Of a stretch of DNA of 24,045 nucleotides, positions 7,782 through 15,143 are shown piece after piece (position 1 is the stretch's first letter; every line of letters starts with the position of its first letter). Under the pieces are notes generated by a model that made no database searches, was not told where the DNA came from, and saw only the letters and a program-made list of their open reading frames with translations. Both the position numbers and the translations under genes were made by a program. The stretch spans positions 1 to 24,045 of the forward strand of contig CAKSPR010000028.1 in NCBI GenBank assembly GCA_934486455.1. The letters run 5' to 3'. The DNA is from an uncultured Eubacteriales bacterium (GTDB lineage: Bacteria > Bacillota > Clostridia > Oscillospirales > Acutalibacteraceae).

Positions 7782-9437
7782 TCAATCCTTTGCCTGTTTA
7801 TCGGCCGCAATGATGAAGTAATAGATGGGTTGGCCGCCGTCTATGACCGTTACCTCAACGCCGCCTGCCTTGGCTTCGCAGGCCGCAACGGCAAGCTCGA
7901 GGGTCTGTTCGTCGACCTCTTCACCGTAAAAGAGGGTTACTGCCGCCGTATCCTTGGTGACGATGGATTTGGTCAGCTTTCCGACCGCACGGACAAGATC
8001 ATCGTCTACGAAGGATATTTTTCCGTTTTTAAGGGCAAGTATCTCGCCTTTTTTAATTTCTTTTCCGTCAAAATCAGAATCTCTTGCGGCAAATGTGACC
8101 GAACCCGTGGTGGTGCGCTCGGCCGCCTTTCCCATTGCTATGAGATTTTGCTCGACCGTTGCTTCCTCGTCGAATTCTATCATTGCCGAAATTCCCATGG
8201 GCACCGAAAGAGTGGGAAGCACGCAGACCCTGCGGCTTGCAAGAGGAACAGCCTGCTCGGCCGCCATTATGATGTTTTTGTTGTTGGGAAAAACGAAAAC
8301 CGTTTCGGCAGGGGTGCTTTCGACCGCTTTAAGAATGTCGTCGGTGGAGGGATTCATGGTCTGACCTCCCTGCACCACCGTATCAACTCCGAGATCGGTG
8401 AAAAGCTCGCTCATTCCCTTTCCGGCCGCCACCGCCACAAAGCCATACGGCTTTTCGGGAGCTACAGGTTTAAATTCGCCGTCTTTTTCATCGCCGTCGG
8501 CGGTTTGCGCCGCTTGCTCCGAGGAGGTCTCGGCCGAAGCGATCTGCTCATCGAGACAGTATACAAGCCTGACATCTTTAAGAACGCCGTATTTTACCCC
8601 TTCGGTAAACACTGCGCCCGGCTGATTGGTCTTGATTTTAACAATAACGCTTTTATCCGATACGGCCACCTTGGCATCTCCGATGGTCTCAAGGTATGCC
8701 CTAAGCTTTATGGGATCGTTTTCGGATTTTCCGCGGGAAATGACAAACTCGGCTTCGTAGGAATATTCCGGAGCCTGTTTTTTGGGAGCCGATGAGTCTG
8801 CCGTTTCTCCCTTTATCATCTTTCCGTCTCTGATGACCGAAAGCATTCCCTCGAGAATATAAACATATCCCTGACCGCCGGCATCGACAACACCGGCCTT
8901 TTTAAGCACGGGAAGCTGCTCGGGAGTATTGGCAAGAGCCACCTTTGCCGCCTCGTATGCACACTCAAGCACCTTTGCCGCGTCCTTTTCGGCCGCCGAA
9001 AAAGCCGTGGCCTTTTCGGCCGACACTCTGGCGACGGTAAGCACCGTGCCCTCGGTTGGCTTCATAACCGCCTTATATGCCGAGTCGACGCCGCTTTTGA
9101 GAGCCGCCGCAAGCTGAACGCCGTCGGCGGTTTCGAAGCCCTTAAAGCCCTTTGCGATACCTCTGAAAAGCAGGGACAATATAACGCCCGAGTTTCCTCT
9201 CGCTCCGCGCAAAAGAGCCATGGAGGCCTTTTTGGCCACCACCGAAAGTTCGGTATCGGAGGATACCGAAAGCTCTCTCGACGCATTGTTTATGGTCATG
9301 GACATATTTGTACCTGTATCTCCGTCTGGTACGGGGAAAACATTAAGCTCGTCGACATCTTTGCGGTGGGCGGTGATGTTCTCGGCCGCCGAAATGACCG
9401 CGTCACGGAACTGTGCTCCGTTTATTGTTTCGGACAA
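7782..9437 (-). CDS. fakA: Fatty acid kinase catalytic subunit FakA (YloV, DAK2 domain)
   Basis: FakA phosphorylates fatty acids bound to FakB, giving acyl-phosphate for phospholipid synthesis. The N-terminal DAK2 domain (about residues 5-200) shows the nucleotide/magnesium motif LNVFPVPDGDTGTNMSMT (about 32-49) and RGARGNSGVILSLLFRG; a central DAK1-like region and a C-terminal domain follow, as in the roughly 550-residue family. No FakB gene is in the window. The TTG at 9437 is preferred: GGAG lies 9 bases ahead and the product begins near the usual TINGAQF segment. A TTG at 9452 would add five residues but lacks a ribosome site. It follows the Asp23 gene by about 45 bases, the yloU-yloV order of Bacillus, and is followed after 4 bases by the P-type ATPase. 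Confidence 0.93.
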   Translation of the reverse strand: MSETINGAQFRDAVISAAENITAHRKDVDELNVFPVPDGDTGTNMSMTINNASRELSVSSDTELSVVAKKASMALLRGARGNSGVILSLLFRGIAKGFKGFETADGVQLAAALKSGVDSAYKAVMKPTEGTVLTVARVSAEKATAFSAAEKDAAKVLECAYEAAKVALANTPEQLPVLKKAGVVDAGGQGYVYILEGMLSVIRDGKMIKGETADSSAPKKQAPEYSYEAEFVISRGKSENDPIKLRAYLETIGDAKVAVSDKSVIVKIKTNQPGAVFTEGVKYGVLKDVRLVYCLDEQIASAETSSEQAAQTADGDEKDGEFKPVAPEKPYGFVAVAAGKGMSELFTDLGVDTVVQGGQTMNPSTDDILKAVESTPAETVFVFPNNKNIIMAAEQAVPLASRRVCVLPTLSVPMGISAMIEFDEEATVEQNLIAMGKAAERTTTGSVTFAARDSDFDGKEIKKGEILALKNGKISFVDDDLVRAVGKLTKSIVTKDTAAVTLFYGEEVDEQTLELAVAACEAKAGGVEVTVIDGGQPIYYFIIAADKQAKD

Positions 9438-9480
9438 TGTAAACAACTCCAATCTATTCGTAAAGACTATCCGTTAAGAA

Positions 9481-9828
9481 TTACTCTTTCATTTGCTCAA
9501 CATGGACTATTACCCTCTCCACCTTAATGCCGGTGGCGTCCTCAACAACATAGGTAACCTTGTTGATTATGCTTTTGGAAATGGCGGCAATGTTAAGGCC
9601 GTACACAACGCTGATATGAAGGTCGACAACTATCGACTGGCGGTCTCCCCTGACCCTTATGCCGGTATCGGCAAAGCGCCGTTTGACCAGCTTTGAACGC
9701 CACCATTTCATACCCTTCGGTATCATGTTGGTAACGCCGTAGCAGGACGACACCGCATTTCCTATGAGCTTTTCGAAGTATCTTTGAGAAATACCTATCT
9801 GACCGAGATGTGTTTCATATTTAATCAT
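9481..9828 (-). CDS. Asp23/Gls24 family envelope protein (YloU-like)
   Basis: A 115-residue protein of the Asp23/Gls24 (DUF322) family, known as envelope-stress proteins attached to the inner face of the membrane. The sequence has the family layout: an N-terminal GQIGISQRYFEKLIGNAVSS helix, a basic VRGDRQSIVVDLHISVVYG strand region, and a C-terminal amphipathic segment ending GIKVERVIVHVEQM. The ATG has a good AAGGAG site 8 bases ahead. It is the first gene of the operon with fakA and the P-type ATPase and has its own promoter. The pairing with fakA is conserved in many Bacillota and supports the identification. Confidence 0.9.
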   Translation of the reverse strand: MIKYETHLGQIGISQRYFEKLIGNAVSSCYGVTNMIPKGMKWWRSKLVKRRFADTGIRVRGDRQSIVVDLHISVVYGLNIAAISKSIINKVTYVVEDATGIKVERVIVHVEQMKE

Positions 9829-9855
9829 AGTAACACTCCTTTTTATAGTCTGAAC

Positions 9856-9883
9856 ATTTTAATTTGAAATGATAAATCATCAA
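9856..9883 (-). promoter_or_regulatory. Promoter of the asp23-fakA-ATPase operon
   Basis: On the minus strand TTGATG (9878-9883) and TAAAAT (9856-9861) are separated by 16 bases, about 30 bases before the Asp23 start. The surrounding DNA is very AT-rich, so chance matches are possible. Confidence 0.5.
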
Positions 9884-9963
9884 GATAAATCATTGATAAA
9901 ACATGTCTTTAAAATTATATTTAATGTGGCTTTAAAGCCGCTTAAATGAACGGGTTCGGAAAA

Positions 9964-11670
9964 TCATTTTGAAAGGTCGGTGCAGTTTTCCAGGCCGGCA
10001 AAGGGATCGCCCGCCGTGGGAGAAAGACCCTCGGATATTTTGGACGAGTATATCACAAGCCCCTTGCGGTGGCAAATGGGGATAAGAGACATCTGCTCGT
10101 TAAGGCAGGAAAGCACCTCGGCTACCGAGCCGTTGCCGCTGTGCATTTTGTAAAGCGCCTTTTCAAGAGAAACATATTCCCCCGAGCGATCGTTTCCGGC
10201 AGTATCGGCGTCGGCGGAGGATAACCCGTCGGCGCTTGCCGAGGCCTGCCCGTCACCGTCGGTGCCGCTGCCGACGCTTTCGCTCTGTCCACCGTCCTGT
10301 GTGCCGTTTGGTGCGGAAGCTTCGGAAACGGACGAGCCGTTCTTTATTTCGATAATTCCGCCCGCCGTGGCAAGGGGATAGGCATCAAGATTGTCGGGGA
10401 TTTTTATTTCGGCGATGTAAAGGTCATAGGAACGGTACTTTATTGCAGAGATATATTCGTCCCAGGAAAGCCCCTTTAAGTTGACCTGAATACCGACCGA
10501 TTTAAGATATTCGGAAAGCTTTGTGGCAAGCAGTCTCCTTGCGCTGTTACCCGAATAATATACGAGCGAAAGCTCAACGGTCCTGCCCTGTCCGTTTGTT
10601 GCAAGGCCGGTCGTCTGATCCTTCTCGTATCCGGCGCTTTTAAGGTAGCCGCGGGCTTTTTCGGTGTCCCGCTTTGTGTCTATGGTCTGAAGTCCCGAAA
10701 GCTCGGGAATGTCCGAATGGAAAAGCCCCTTGGCAGGCTCGGCATATCCGAAATAGACCGAATTCTTTATATCCTCCCGATCGACAGCCGCCGAAACCGC
10801 CCGTCTTAAATCTCCGTCGGCCAGTATTCCCGAGGTGGTGTTGACCCCGAGATAAACAAGATTTGAAAGGGTGACCGAAAGGGATGTCCCCTTCATTGTG
10901 GGAATGTTGTTGGAGCTTAAATCGGAATAGTATATGTCGACGCTTCCCACCGCCGTGCCGTGATTAACGGCGTCGTCGTCGGGCAGATTAACGAGATTAA
11001 TCCTTGCAATGTTGACCCGTCCGCCGATCCAGTTCTGATTGGCCTCGAGATAGAATTTGTCGTTTTGCTGACCGAAAACATACCTTCCCGTGCCTATGGG
11101 CGGCACAGATTTATTGTCGGAATTGACCTGCTTTTCGGTTTCCTTTTCAAATATGGGGAAATCAAGAAGTCGAATGAAATATTCGTCGGTATGACCGAGG
11201 TTGAAAACAACGGTCATGGCGTCTCTTGCAGTGCAGGACAAAACATTTTCGAGCTTTGAGCTGTATTTAGACTGACTCGCGGCCTTCGCGGCCGATACCG
11301 AATACACCACATCGTCGGCCGTGACGGCGTTACCGTCGGTAAATTTCGCCGAGGGGTTTATTGTGACGACGCACACCGTCCCCTCAAGAGAAATGTCGGA
11401 GGCCAGCACATAAGACGGCTCAAAACCGCTGCCGATTTTAACAAGTCCGTCGTACATCAGCCGCCCCAGCTCGAGATTAAGCTTTGTTTTGGCCTCGTAG
11501 GGGCTCAGTGTGTCGTTTTGAACAAAGGCCATGTTGATTTCGCCCGAAGGAGCAAAGGACTCGGTAGGGGTCGAATTTTCGATTGTCTCGCCGTTTTCGG
11601 CTTTTGAACAGGATATAAGCATAAAAAGCGCCGCAATCAGGCATATCAGTCTGACGGATTTTTTGCTCAT
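9964..11670 (-). CDS. ABC transporter substrate-binding lipoprotein (SBP_bac_5, peptide type)
   Basis: A 568-residue extracellular solute-binding protein of family 5, which captures peptides, nickel or related ligands for ABC importers. Residues 1-21 are a lipoprotein signal with LISC as lipobox (cysteine 21). Family features include LNLELGRLMYDGLVK, the INPSAKFTDGNAVTADDVVYS block, and LRRAVSAAVDREDI. Around residues 444-495 there is a low-complexity Ser/Gly/Ala/Asp-rich insert where the family normally has a compact loop. No permease or ATPase gene is adjacent, so it must partner with components elsewhere or work alone. The ATG has AAAGGAA in front and its own strong promoter. Ligand cannot be inferred. 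Confidence 0.88.
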   Translation of the reverse strand: MSKKSVRLICLIAALFMLISCSKAENGETIENSTPTESFAPSGEINMAFVQNDTLSPYEAKTKLNLELGRLMYDGLVKIGSGFEPSYVLASDISLEGTVCVVTINPSAKFTDGNAVTADDVVYSVSAAKAASQSKYSSKLENVLSCTARDAMTVVFNLGHTDEYFIRLLDFPIFEKETEKQVNSDNKSVPPIGTGRYVFGQQNDKFYLEANQNWIGGRVNIARINLVNLPDDDAVNHGTAVGSVDIYYSDLSSNNIPTMKGTSLSVTLSNLVYLGVNTTSGILADGDLRRAVSAAVDREDIKNSVYFGYAEPAKGLFHSDIPELSGLQTIDTKRDTEKARGYLKSAGYEKDQTTGLATNGQGRTVELSLVYYSGNSARRLLATKLSEYLKSVGIQVNLKGLSWDEYISAIKYRSYDLYIAEIKIPDNLDAYPLATAGGIIEIKNGSSVSEASAPNGTQDGGQSESVGSGTDGDGQASASADGLSSADADTAGNDRSGEYVSLEKALYKMHSGNGSVAEVLSCLNEQMSLIPICHRKGLVIYSSKISEGLSPTAGDPFAGLENCTDLSK

Positions 11671-11734
11671 GTTCCTTTCCCTCCCGAAAATAATTTAAAA
11701 ACAAAGTACATACGGACATAAATACGGATAATAA

Positions 11735-11763
11735 ATTATACCTTAATTTTCAGAAAAAATCAA
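11735..11763 (-). promoter_or_regulatory. Promoter of the substrate-binding protein gene
   Basis: On the minus strand TTGATT (11758-11763) and a perfect TATAAT (11735-11740) with a 17-base spacer. Two CCGTAT copies lie in the leader just downstream. Confidence 0.72.
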
Positions 11764-11802
11764 CCTTTTTGCCCAAATATCCTCTCCTCCCCTTTCGACA
11801 CA

Positions 11803-11851
11803 AAAAATCCGCCGCCTTTTACTGTAATAAAGCGGCAGATAATGGATTTTT
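11803..11851 (-). terminator. Probable terminator after the MerR gene
   Basis: Arms AAAAATCC (11803-11810) and GGATTTTT (11844-11851), plus inner GCCGC and GCGGC (11811-11815 with 11832-11836), make a bulged hairpin followed by a T-run on the minus strand. A one-sided 7-base bulge makes it imperfect. Confidence 0.5.
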
Positions 11852-11872
11852 AATCGGATAACTCCATGGCAA

Positions 11873-12352
11873 TTATGGGTTTTTTGCCCGTTTTTTGTTG
11901 TGAGTCTCGTTTTTGTTGTGAGTCTCGTTGTAGAGCTTTTGAATATCGGCGGGGAACTTATCGGGGAACATGGCCTTTATGCTCCTCTCGTTTCCGTCGG
12001 CAACGGCCCTTTCATAGTACCAGCACTTGAATTTAATCATGGAAAGCGCCTCCTCAAGGCGGGCAATCTCCCCCTCGATGTTTTTGCGCTGATTTTGAAA
12101 AAGCTCAAGCCGCTTTTGATATGTCTCCCTGCCGAGGGCGCACCACTCCATAAACTGCTTGATTTCCTTTATCTCAAGGCCTGATTTTTTAAGGCACTCG
12201 ATGACCCTGAGGGATTCAAGCTCTTTCTCGCCGAATTTTCTGATGCCCGAGACCCTTTCAATATCGGGAAAAAGACCCTCCTTATCATAAAATCTGAGGG
12301 TTGAAACAGGCAGTCCGAACATTTCAGATACCCGACCGATGCTGTATTCCAT
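11873..12352 (-). CDS. MerR family transcriptional regulator
   Basis: A 159-residue regulator. The N-terminal winged helix-turn-helix is clear: YSIGRVSEMFGLPVSTLRFY, then YDKEGLFPDIERVSGIRKFG, followed by a dimerisation coiled coil (about residues 80-115). The C-terminal part is short, without a recognisable ligand domain or the cysteine set of metal-sensing MerR proteins; C93 and C138-type residues are too few to argue for metal. It resembles the small AdhR/YyaN-type branch that responds to electrophiles or small ligands, but the inducer is unknown. The end contains a duplicated NETHNK. AAAGGAG precedes the ATG. Probably autoregulated through the inverted repeat upstream; no obvious target gene is next to it. 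Confidence 0.88.
   Translation of the reverse strand: MEYSIGRVSEMFGLPVSTLRFYDKEGLFPDIERVSGIRKFGEKELESLRVIECLKKSGLEIKEIKQFMEWCALGRETYQKRLELFQNQRKNIEGEIARLEEALSMIKFKCWYYERAVADGNERSIKAMFPDKFPADIQKLYNETHNKNETHNKKRAKNP
11892..11927. repeat. 18-bp perfect tandem duplication in the MerR gene
   Basis: The unit TTTTTGTTGTGAGTCTCG occurs twice without a gap, giving the repeated NETHNK hexapeptide near the C-terminus. The duplication is in frame and just before the stop, so it only extends the tail. Confidence 0.9.
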
Positions 12353-12397
12353 AAGCAGCTCCTTTATAAATTAAATGAATTTATCAGCGGTATTTTT

Positions 12398-12435
12398 GCG
12401 GGTTGACCCTTGACCTAAAGTCAGGTTTAACCCGC
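12398..12435. promoter_or_regulatory. Inverted repeat, candidate MerR operator
   Basis: GCGGGTT (12398-12404) and AACCCGC (12429-12435) flank an inner dyad TGAC (12411-12414) and GTCA (12420-12423). It lies about 45 bases before the merR start. No T-run follows on either strand, so it is not a terminator. MerR proteins commonly bind such dyads between promoter elements. Confidence 0.45.
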
Positions 12436-12480
12436 GGAACAATTGTAACACAAAGCCTCGGCAAAGTCAACGAAAAATAA

Positions 12481-12520
12481 ACCCTGCCGCCGAAGCATTT
12501 AAGCAATTCGGCGGCAGGGT
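12481..12520 (-). terminator. Terminator after mscL
   Basis: A perfect 14-bp stem (ACCCTGCCGCCGAA with TTCGGCGGCAGGGT) around a 12-base loop, followed on the minus strand by TTATTTTT. It closes the fba-efp-sortase-mscL transcript. Confidence 0.87.
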
Positions 12521-12543
12521 TATTTAAGTATAAAATTAAAGCG

Positions 12544-13059
12544 TCAGTCTTGTGATGTCTGTGCGGGAGTCTCCTCCGACTGCTCGAGAACAGAGGTACA
12601 GTGGGGACAGCGGGTGGCCTCAATGTCTATCTTGCTTTTGCAGAAGGGGCATTCCTTGGTGGCGGGCGCCTCCTCAACCGGCTTCTTTCTGAAATCACGC
12701 AGGTTGTTTATTGTCCTGACAAGGGCAAAAATAACAAGCGCCATTATCAGAAAATTGATGACCGCCGTGACAAAAGAGCCATAGGCAAAAACCGTTGCGC
12801 CGGCATCCTTGGCCGCCTGAAGAGAGGCATATACCGTGCCGTTTTCGACTCCTTCGGGAAGCTTTAAGACCAAAAACTGATCGGTGAAGTTAATTCCGCC
12901 CGTAGCAAGTCCGACGAAGGGCATGATCAGATCCTCCACAAGGGATTTGACTATTCCCTGAAAAGCACCGCCGATTATAACGCCGACGGCAAGGTCGATG
13001 ACGCTTCCGCGGTTTATAAATTCGGCAAAAGAGGCAAAAAAGCCCTTTTTCTCTGACAT
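12544..13059 (-). CDS. mscL: Large-conductance mechanosensitive channel with a C-terminal zinc ribbon
   Basis: MscL opens under membrane tension to release solutes during osmotic downshock. The N-terminal amphipathic helix and first membrane helix are typical (FAEFINRGSVIDLAVGVIIGG, residues 11-31), followed by VKSLVEDLIMPFVG, a periplasmic loop, and a second helix about 93-115. Instead of the short C-terminal bundle of the E. coli protein (136 residues), this one has 171 residues and ends in a zinc-ribbon-like module with CPFC (137-140) and CPHC (151-154). The ATG at 13059 has GGAGGAG ahead; the frame is open 17 residues further but without a better site. It is last in the transcript, followed by a strong terminator. 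Confidence 0.93.
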   Translation of the reverse strand: MSEKKGFFASFAEFINRGSVIDLAVGVIIGGAFQGIVKSLVEDLIMPFVGLATGGINFTDQFLVLKLPEGVENGTVYASLQAAKDAGATVFAYGSFVTAVINFLIMALVIFALVRTINNLRDFRKKPVEEAPATKECPFCKSKIDIEATRCPHCTSVLEQSEETPAQTSQD

Positions 13060-13124
13060 AATTTCTCCTCCGAAAATACAGGATAATTCTAAAAATCGGC
13101 GGTCGAGCACCGACTGCTTATGCT

Positions 13125-13949
13125 TTAAAATAAATCGGCGGCGTTTTTAAGCTCGCCCGAGGCAATTTTAGCCTCTTCCTCCTCGGTGCACATTCTTGCC
13201 ACAACAACCAGCCGCGCGTCATCGGTGGCGGGGTTGCCGGTGGGGTATGTGCAGGTCGAAAGGGTCAGCAAAACGCTGTTTTCGTCGATGGTTTCGCCGG
13301 TATCATAATATTTCCTGTCGGTCAGCTCCTTGAGATACTCGTCGAAATACTGCTGCTTATAAAACGGCTCACGATAGTCGAAGGCATTGCCGTATTCGGT
13401 GGTGAGGTCGACGGTAAAGCAGGCGTACACCTTAAAGTGATGCTTCTGCCAAAGGGTGTTGAAGGAAATATAGGGATTTTGCTCGGCAAAGCTTTGATTT
13501 TTATAACGGTCGATTCCGGCAAGCATTGTGCCGTTGGCCATATGGTGGCCGTAAATGACCAGGTTGTTGCTCAAAAAGCGGGGTAAAACGGTAGTTCTCG
13601 AATCCAGATACAGCTCGCCCGCGTCGGAATATTTTTTGTCGAAATTGTGGTGGAGATAAAAGTTTATGTCCGGCTCGGTATCGCCTTCGTATACCTTTTC
13701 CTTGCCGAGCATAACGATATTATCGGTTTTTGTACCGGGAATTTTGAGCCAGCCGATGGAATCGTCGTTCTCTTCGTAATATTGTTTCAGGGTCTTGCCG
13801 TTATAAAGCGTGGTATCGTCCATTTCCGGCTCAGGCTCGGGCTCGGAAACGACCGAAACAGGCTCGGGCTCCGGTTCGGCCTTTTTACAGGACGAAAGGC
13901 AGGCCGTCACAAGCAAAACCGCCAAAACAAGCGAAATAAATTTTTTCAT
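13125..13949 (-). CDS. Class B sortase with lipoprotein-type signal
   Basis: A cysteine transpeptidase that attaches proteins to the cell wall or to each other. Of 274 residues, about 1-21 form a signal with a lipobox-like LSSC (C21), where class B sortases usually keep an uncleaved membrane anchor. A Glu-Pro-rich spacer (residues 25-42) follows. The catalytic residues are visible: H135 in IYGHH, C233 in TLSTC and R246 in DARLVVVARM. DSIGWLKIPGTKTDNIV is the usual start of the sortase B barrel. No protein with a sorting motif is encoded in the window, so its substrate is unknown. The ATG at 13949 has only a weak GCGGTGA site. It lies 25 bases after the CD1247-like gene. Confidence 0.9.
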   Translation of the reverse strand: MKKFISLVLAVLLVTACLSSCKKAEPEPEPVSVVSEPEPEPEMDDTTLYNGKTLKQYYEENDDSIGWLKIPGTKTDNIVMLGKEKVYEGDTEPDINFYLHHNFDKKYSDAGELYLDSRTTVLPRFLSNNLVIYGHHMANGTMLAGIDRYKNQSFAEQNPYISFNTLWQKHHFKVYACFTVDLTTEYGNAFDYREPFYKQQYFDEYLKELTDRKYYDTGETIDENSVLLTLSTCTYPTGNPATDDARLVVVARMCTEEEEAKIASGELKNAADLF

Positions 13950-13974
13950 TTTATCACCGCAAGCTGTATTTAAA

Positions 13975-14391
13975 TTATTCCTCGGTTTCGTCCTCGTCGT
14001 CAACATATTCAAAGTTGAGCTCGGCTCCGCACTCGGGGCAGGTGATAATGTCGCCGTTTTCAAGGGCATCAAGATCAAGCTCAAATTCCGCGCCGCACTT
14101 GGGACAAACCGCACCGCCGTCGTCGCAGCAATCGCAGTCGTCATCGTCGCAGCAGCCGCAGTCGCAATCGTCGCCGTAAAAATCCTCCTCGACATTGCCG
14201 AGATCCTCGTCGATCTCGTCAACCTGAGCGGCAACATCGTCAACATACTCGCCAAGACCGTCAAGCTCTCCGGCAAGGTCGGAAAGGGCGTCTACCATGG
14301 CAAGGATAAGCTTATCTTTTTTGTCGTTTTGGTCGAGGTCGATACTGTCGGCCATACCTTTAATGTATGCCATTTTTTCGGATAAAGTCAT
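13975..14391 (-). CDS. CD1247-type acidic zinc-ribbon protein
   Basis: A 138-residue protein of unknown function that matches the clostridial family known as CD1247 N-terminal domain proteins. Residues 1-45 (MTLSEKMAYIKGMADSIDLD onward) are the conserved helical segment. A strongly acidic region (about 45-92) contains a dense run of cysteines and aspartates (C76, C78, C80, C81, C86, C88, C89). The C-terminus has two CxxC pairs, CPKCG (96-100) and CPECG (118-122), which could bind one zinc. The GGGAGG site and ATG at 14391 are clear. It sits between efp and the sortase, a position near efp that I recall as common in clostridia. A regulator annotation would not be supported. Confidence 0.82.
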   Translation of the reverse strand: MTLSEKMAYIKGMADSIDLDQNDKKDKLILAMVDALSDLAGELDGLGEYVDDVAAQVDEIDEDLGNVEEDFYGDDCDCGCCDDDDCDCCDDGGAVCPKCGAEFELDLDALENGDIITCPECGAELNFEYVDDEDETEE

Positions 14392-14430
14392 ATTATTTAC
14401 CTCCCTAAATATCGGTTGCGGGTCAATCGG

Positions 14431-14454
14431 TTTGCGGATTAAATCGGCCGCAAA
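14431..14454. repeat. Short inverted repeat between efp and the CD1247-type gene
   Basis: TTTGCGG (14431-14437) and CCGCAAA (14448-14454) flank 10 bases. No T-run follows, so it is not a clear terminator; it may stabilise or mark the mRNA between the two genes. Confidence 0.4.
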
Positions 14455-14518
14455 TTAAATCTGACGCAAAGCGGTTTTCAGCGCCGCATTATTGTGCGCC
14501 AAACCGTGTTAATGTGTT

Positions 14519-15076
14519 TTATGCGCGCTCCATATACTCGCCGGTGCGGGTGTCAACACGGATCATGTCGCCCTCGTTGATGAAGATGGGAACACGGATC
14601 TCGGCACCGGTTTCGAGGGTGGCGGGCTTGGTAACGTTGGTGGCGGTGTCGCCTCTGACGCCGGGCTCGGTTGCGGTAACCTGAAGCTCAACGAATGTGG
14701 GCGGCTCAACGCCGAAAACCTTTCCCTTATAAGAAAGGACGCGGCAAATCATGTTTTCCTTAACGAATTTAAAGTTGTCGCTCAGCTCGGATTTTCCGAT
14801 GGGAACAAGCTCAAAGGTCTCCTGATCCATGAAGTAATAAAGATCGCCGTCGGAATAGGAATATTCCATTTCCTTGCGCTCGATGTAGGCTGTGGGGAAT
14901 TTGGCGGTGGGATTAAAGCTGGTTTCGACCACTGCACCGGTAATAACATTTTTATACTTGGTGCGGACGAACGCGGCGCCCTTTCCGGGTTTTACATGCT
15001 GAAATTCGACGACCTGGTAAACGCCGCCGTCCATTTCAAAAGTAACGCCGTTTCTGAAATCTCCTGCTGTTATCAT
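14519..15076 (-). CDS. efp: Elongation factor P
   Basis: EF-P enters the ribosomal E site and rescues translation at polyproline stretches. The 185-residue product has the three-barrel family length, opens MITAGDFRNGVTFEMDGGVY, and has the modification loop HVKPGKGAAFVRTK with the key lysine at K32. The C-terminal signature GAEIRVPIFINEGDMIRVDTRTGEY is present. In Bacillus this lysine carries 5-aminopentanol; the PGKG context is compatible, and a YmfI-like reductase lies nearby in the window. GGAGG precedes the ATG with good spacing. It lies about 100 bases after fba, with a weak hairpin in the gap. Confidence 0.96.
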   Translation of the reverse strand: MITAGDFRNGVTFEMDGGVYQVVEFQHVKPGKGAAFVRTKYKNVITGAVVETSFNPTAKFPTAYIERKEMEYSYSDGDLYYFMDQETFELVPIGKSELSDNFKFVKENMICRVLSYKGKVFGVEPPTFVELQVTATEPGVRGDTATNVTKPATLETGAEIRVPIFINEGDMIRVDTRTGEYMERA

Positions 15077-15143
15077 TTTTTTATACCTCCGAAAATTGTT
15101 TGTGTTTTTACTGAGCCATGTACTTCAAAGCGGGGAAAATCGA

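Noticed and set aside
7764..8795. A 343-codon open frame on the plus strand
   Set aside because: It lies antisense to fakA, which has clear family motifs; its translation shows no recognisable domain and it has no ribosome site.
9920..9950. GGCTTTAAAGCC palindrome after the substrate-binding protein gene
   Set aside because: A self-complementary 12-mer without a usable loop; too weak to call a terminator.
12398..12435. Terminator reading of the GCGGGTT/AACCCGC inverted repeat
   Set aside because: No T-run follows on either strand, so an operator is more likely.
12384..12623. A 79-codon minus-strand frame after mscL
   Set aside because: It overlaps the mscL end and runs through the terminator at 12481-12520.
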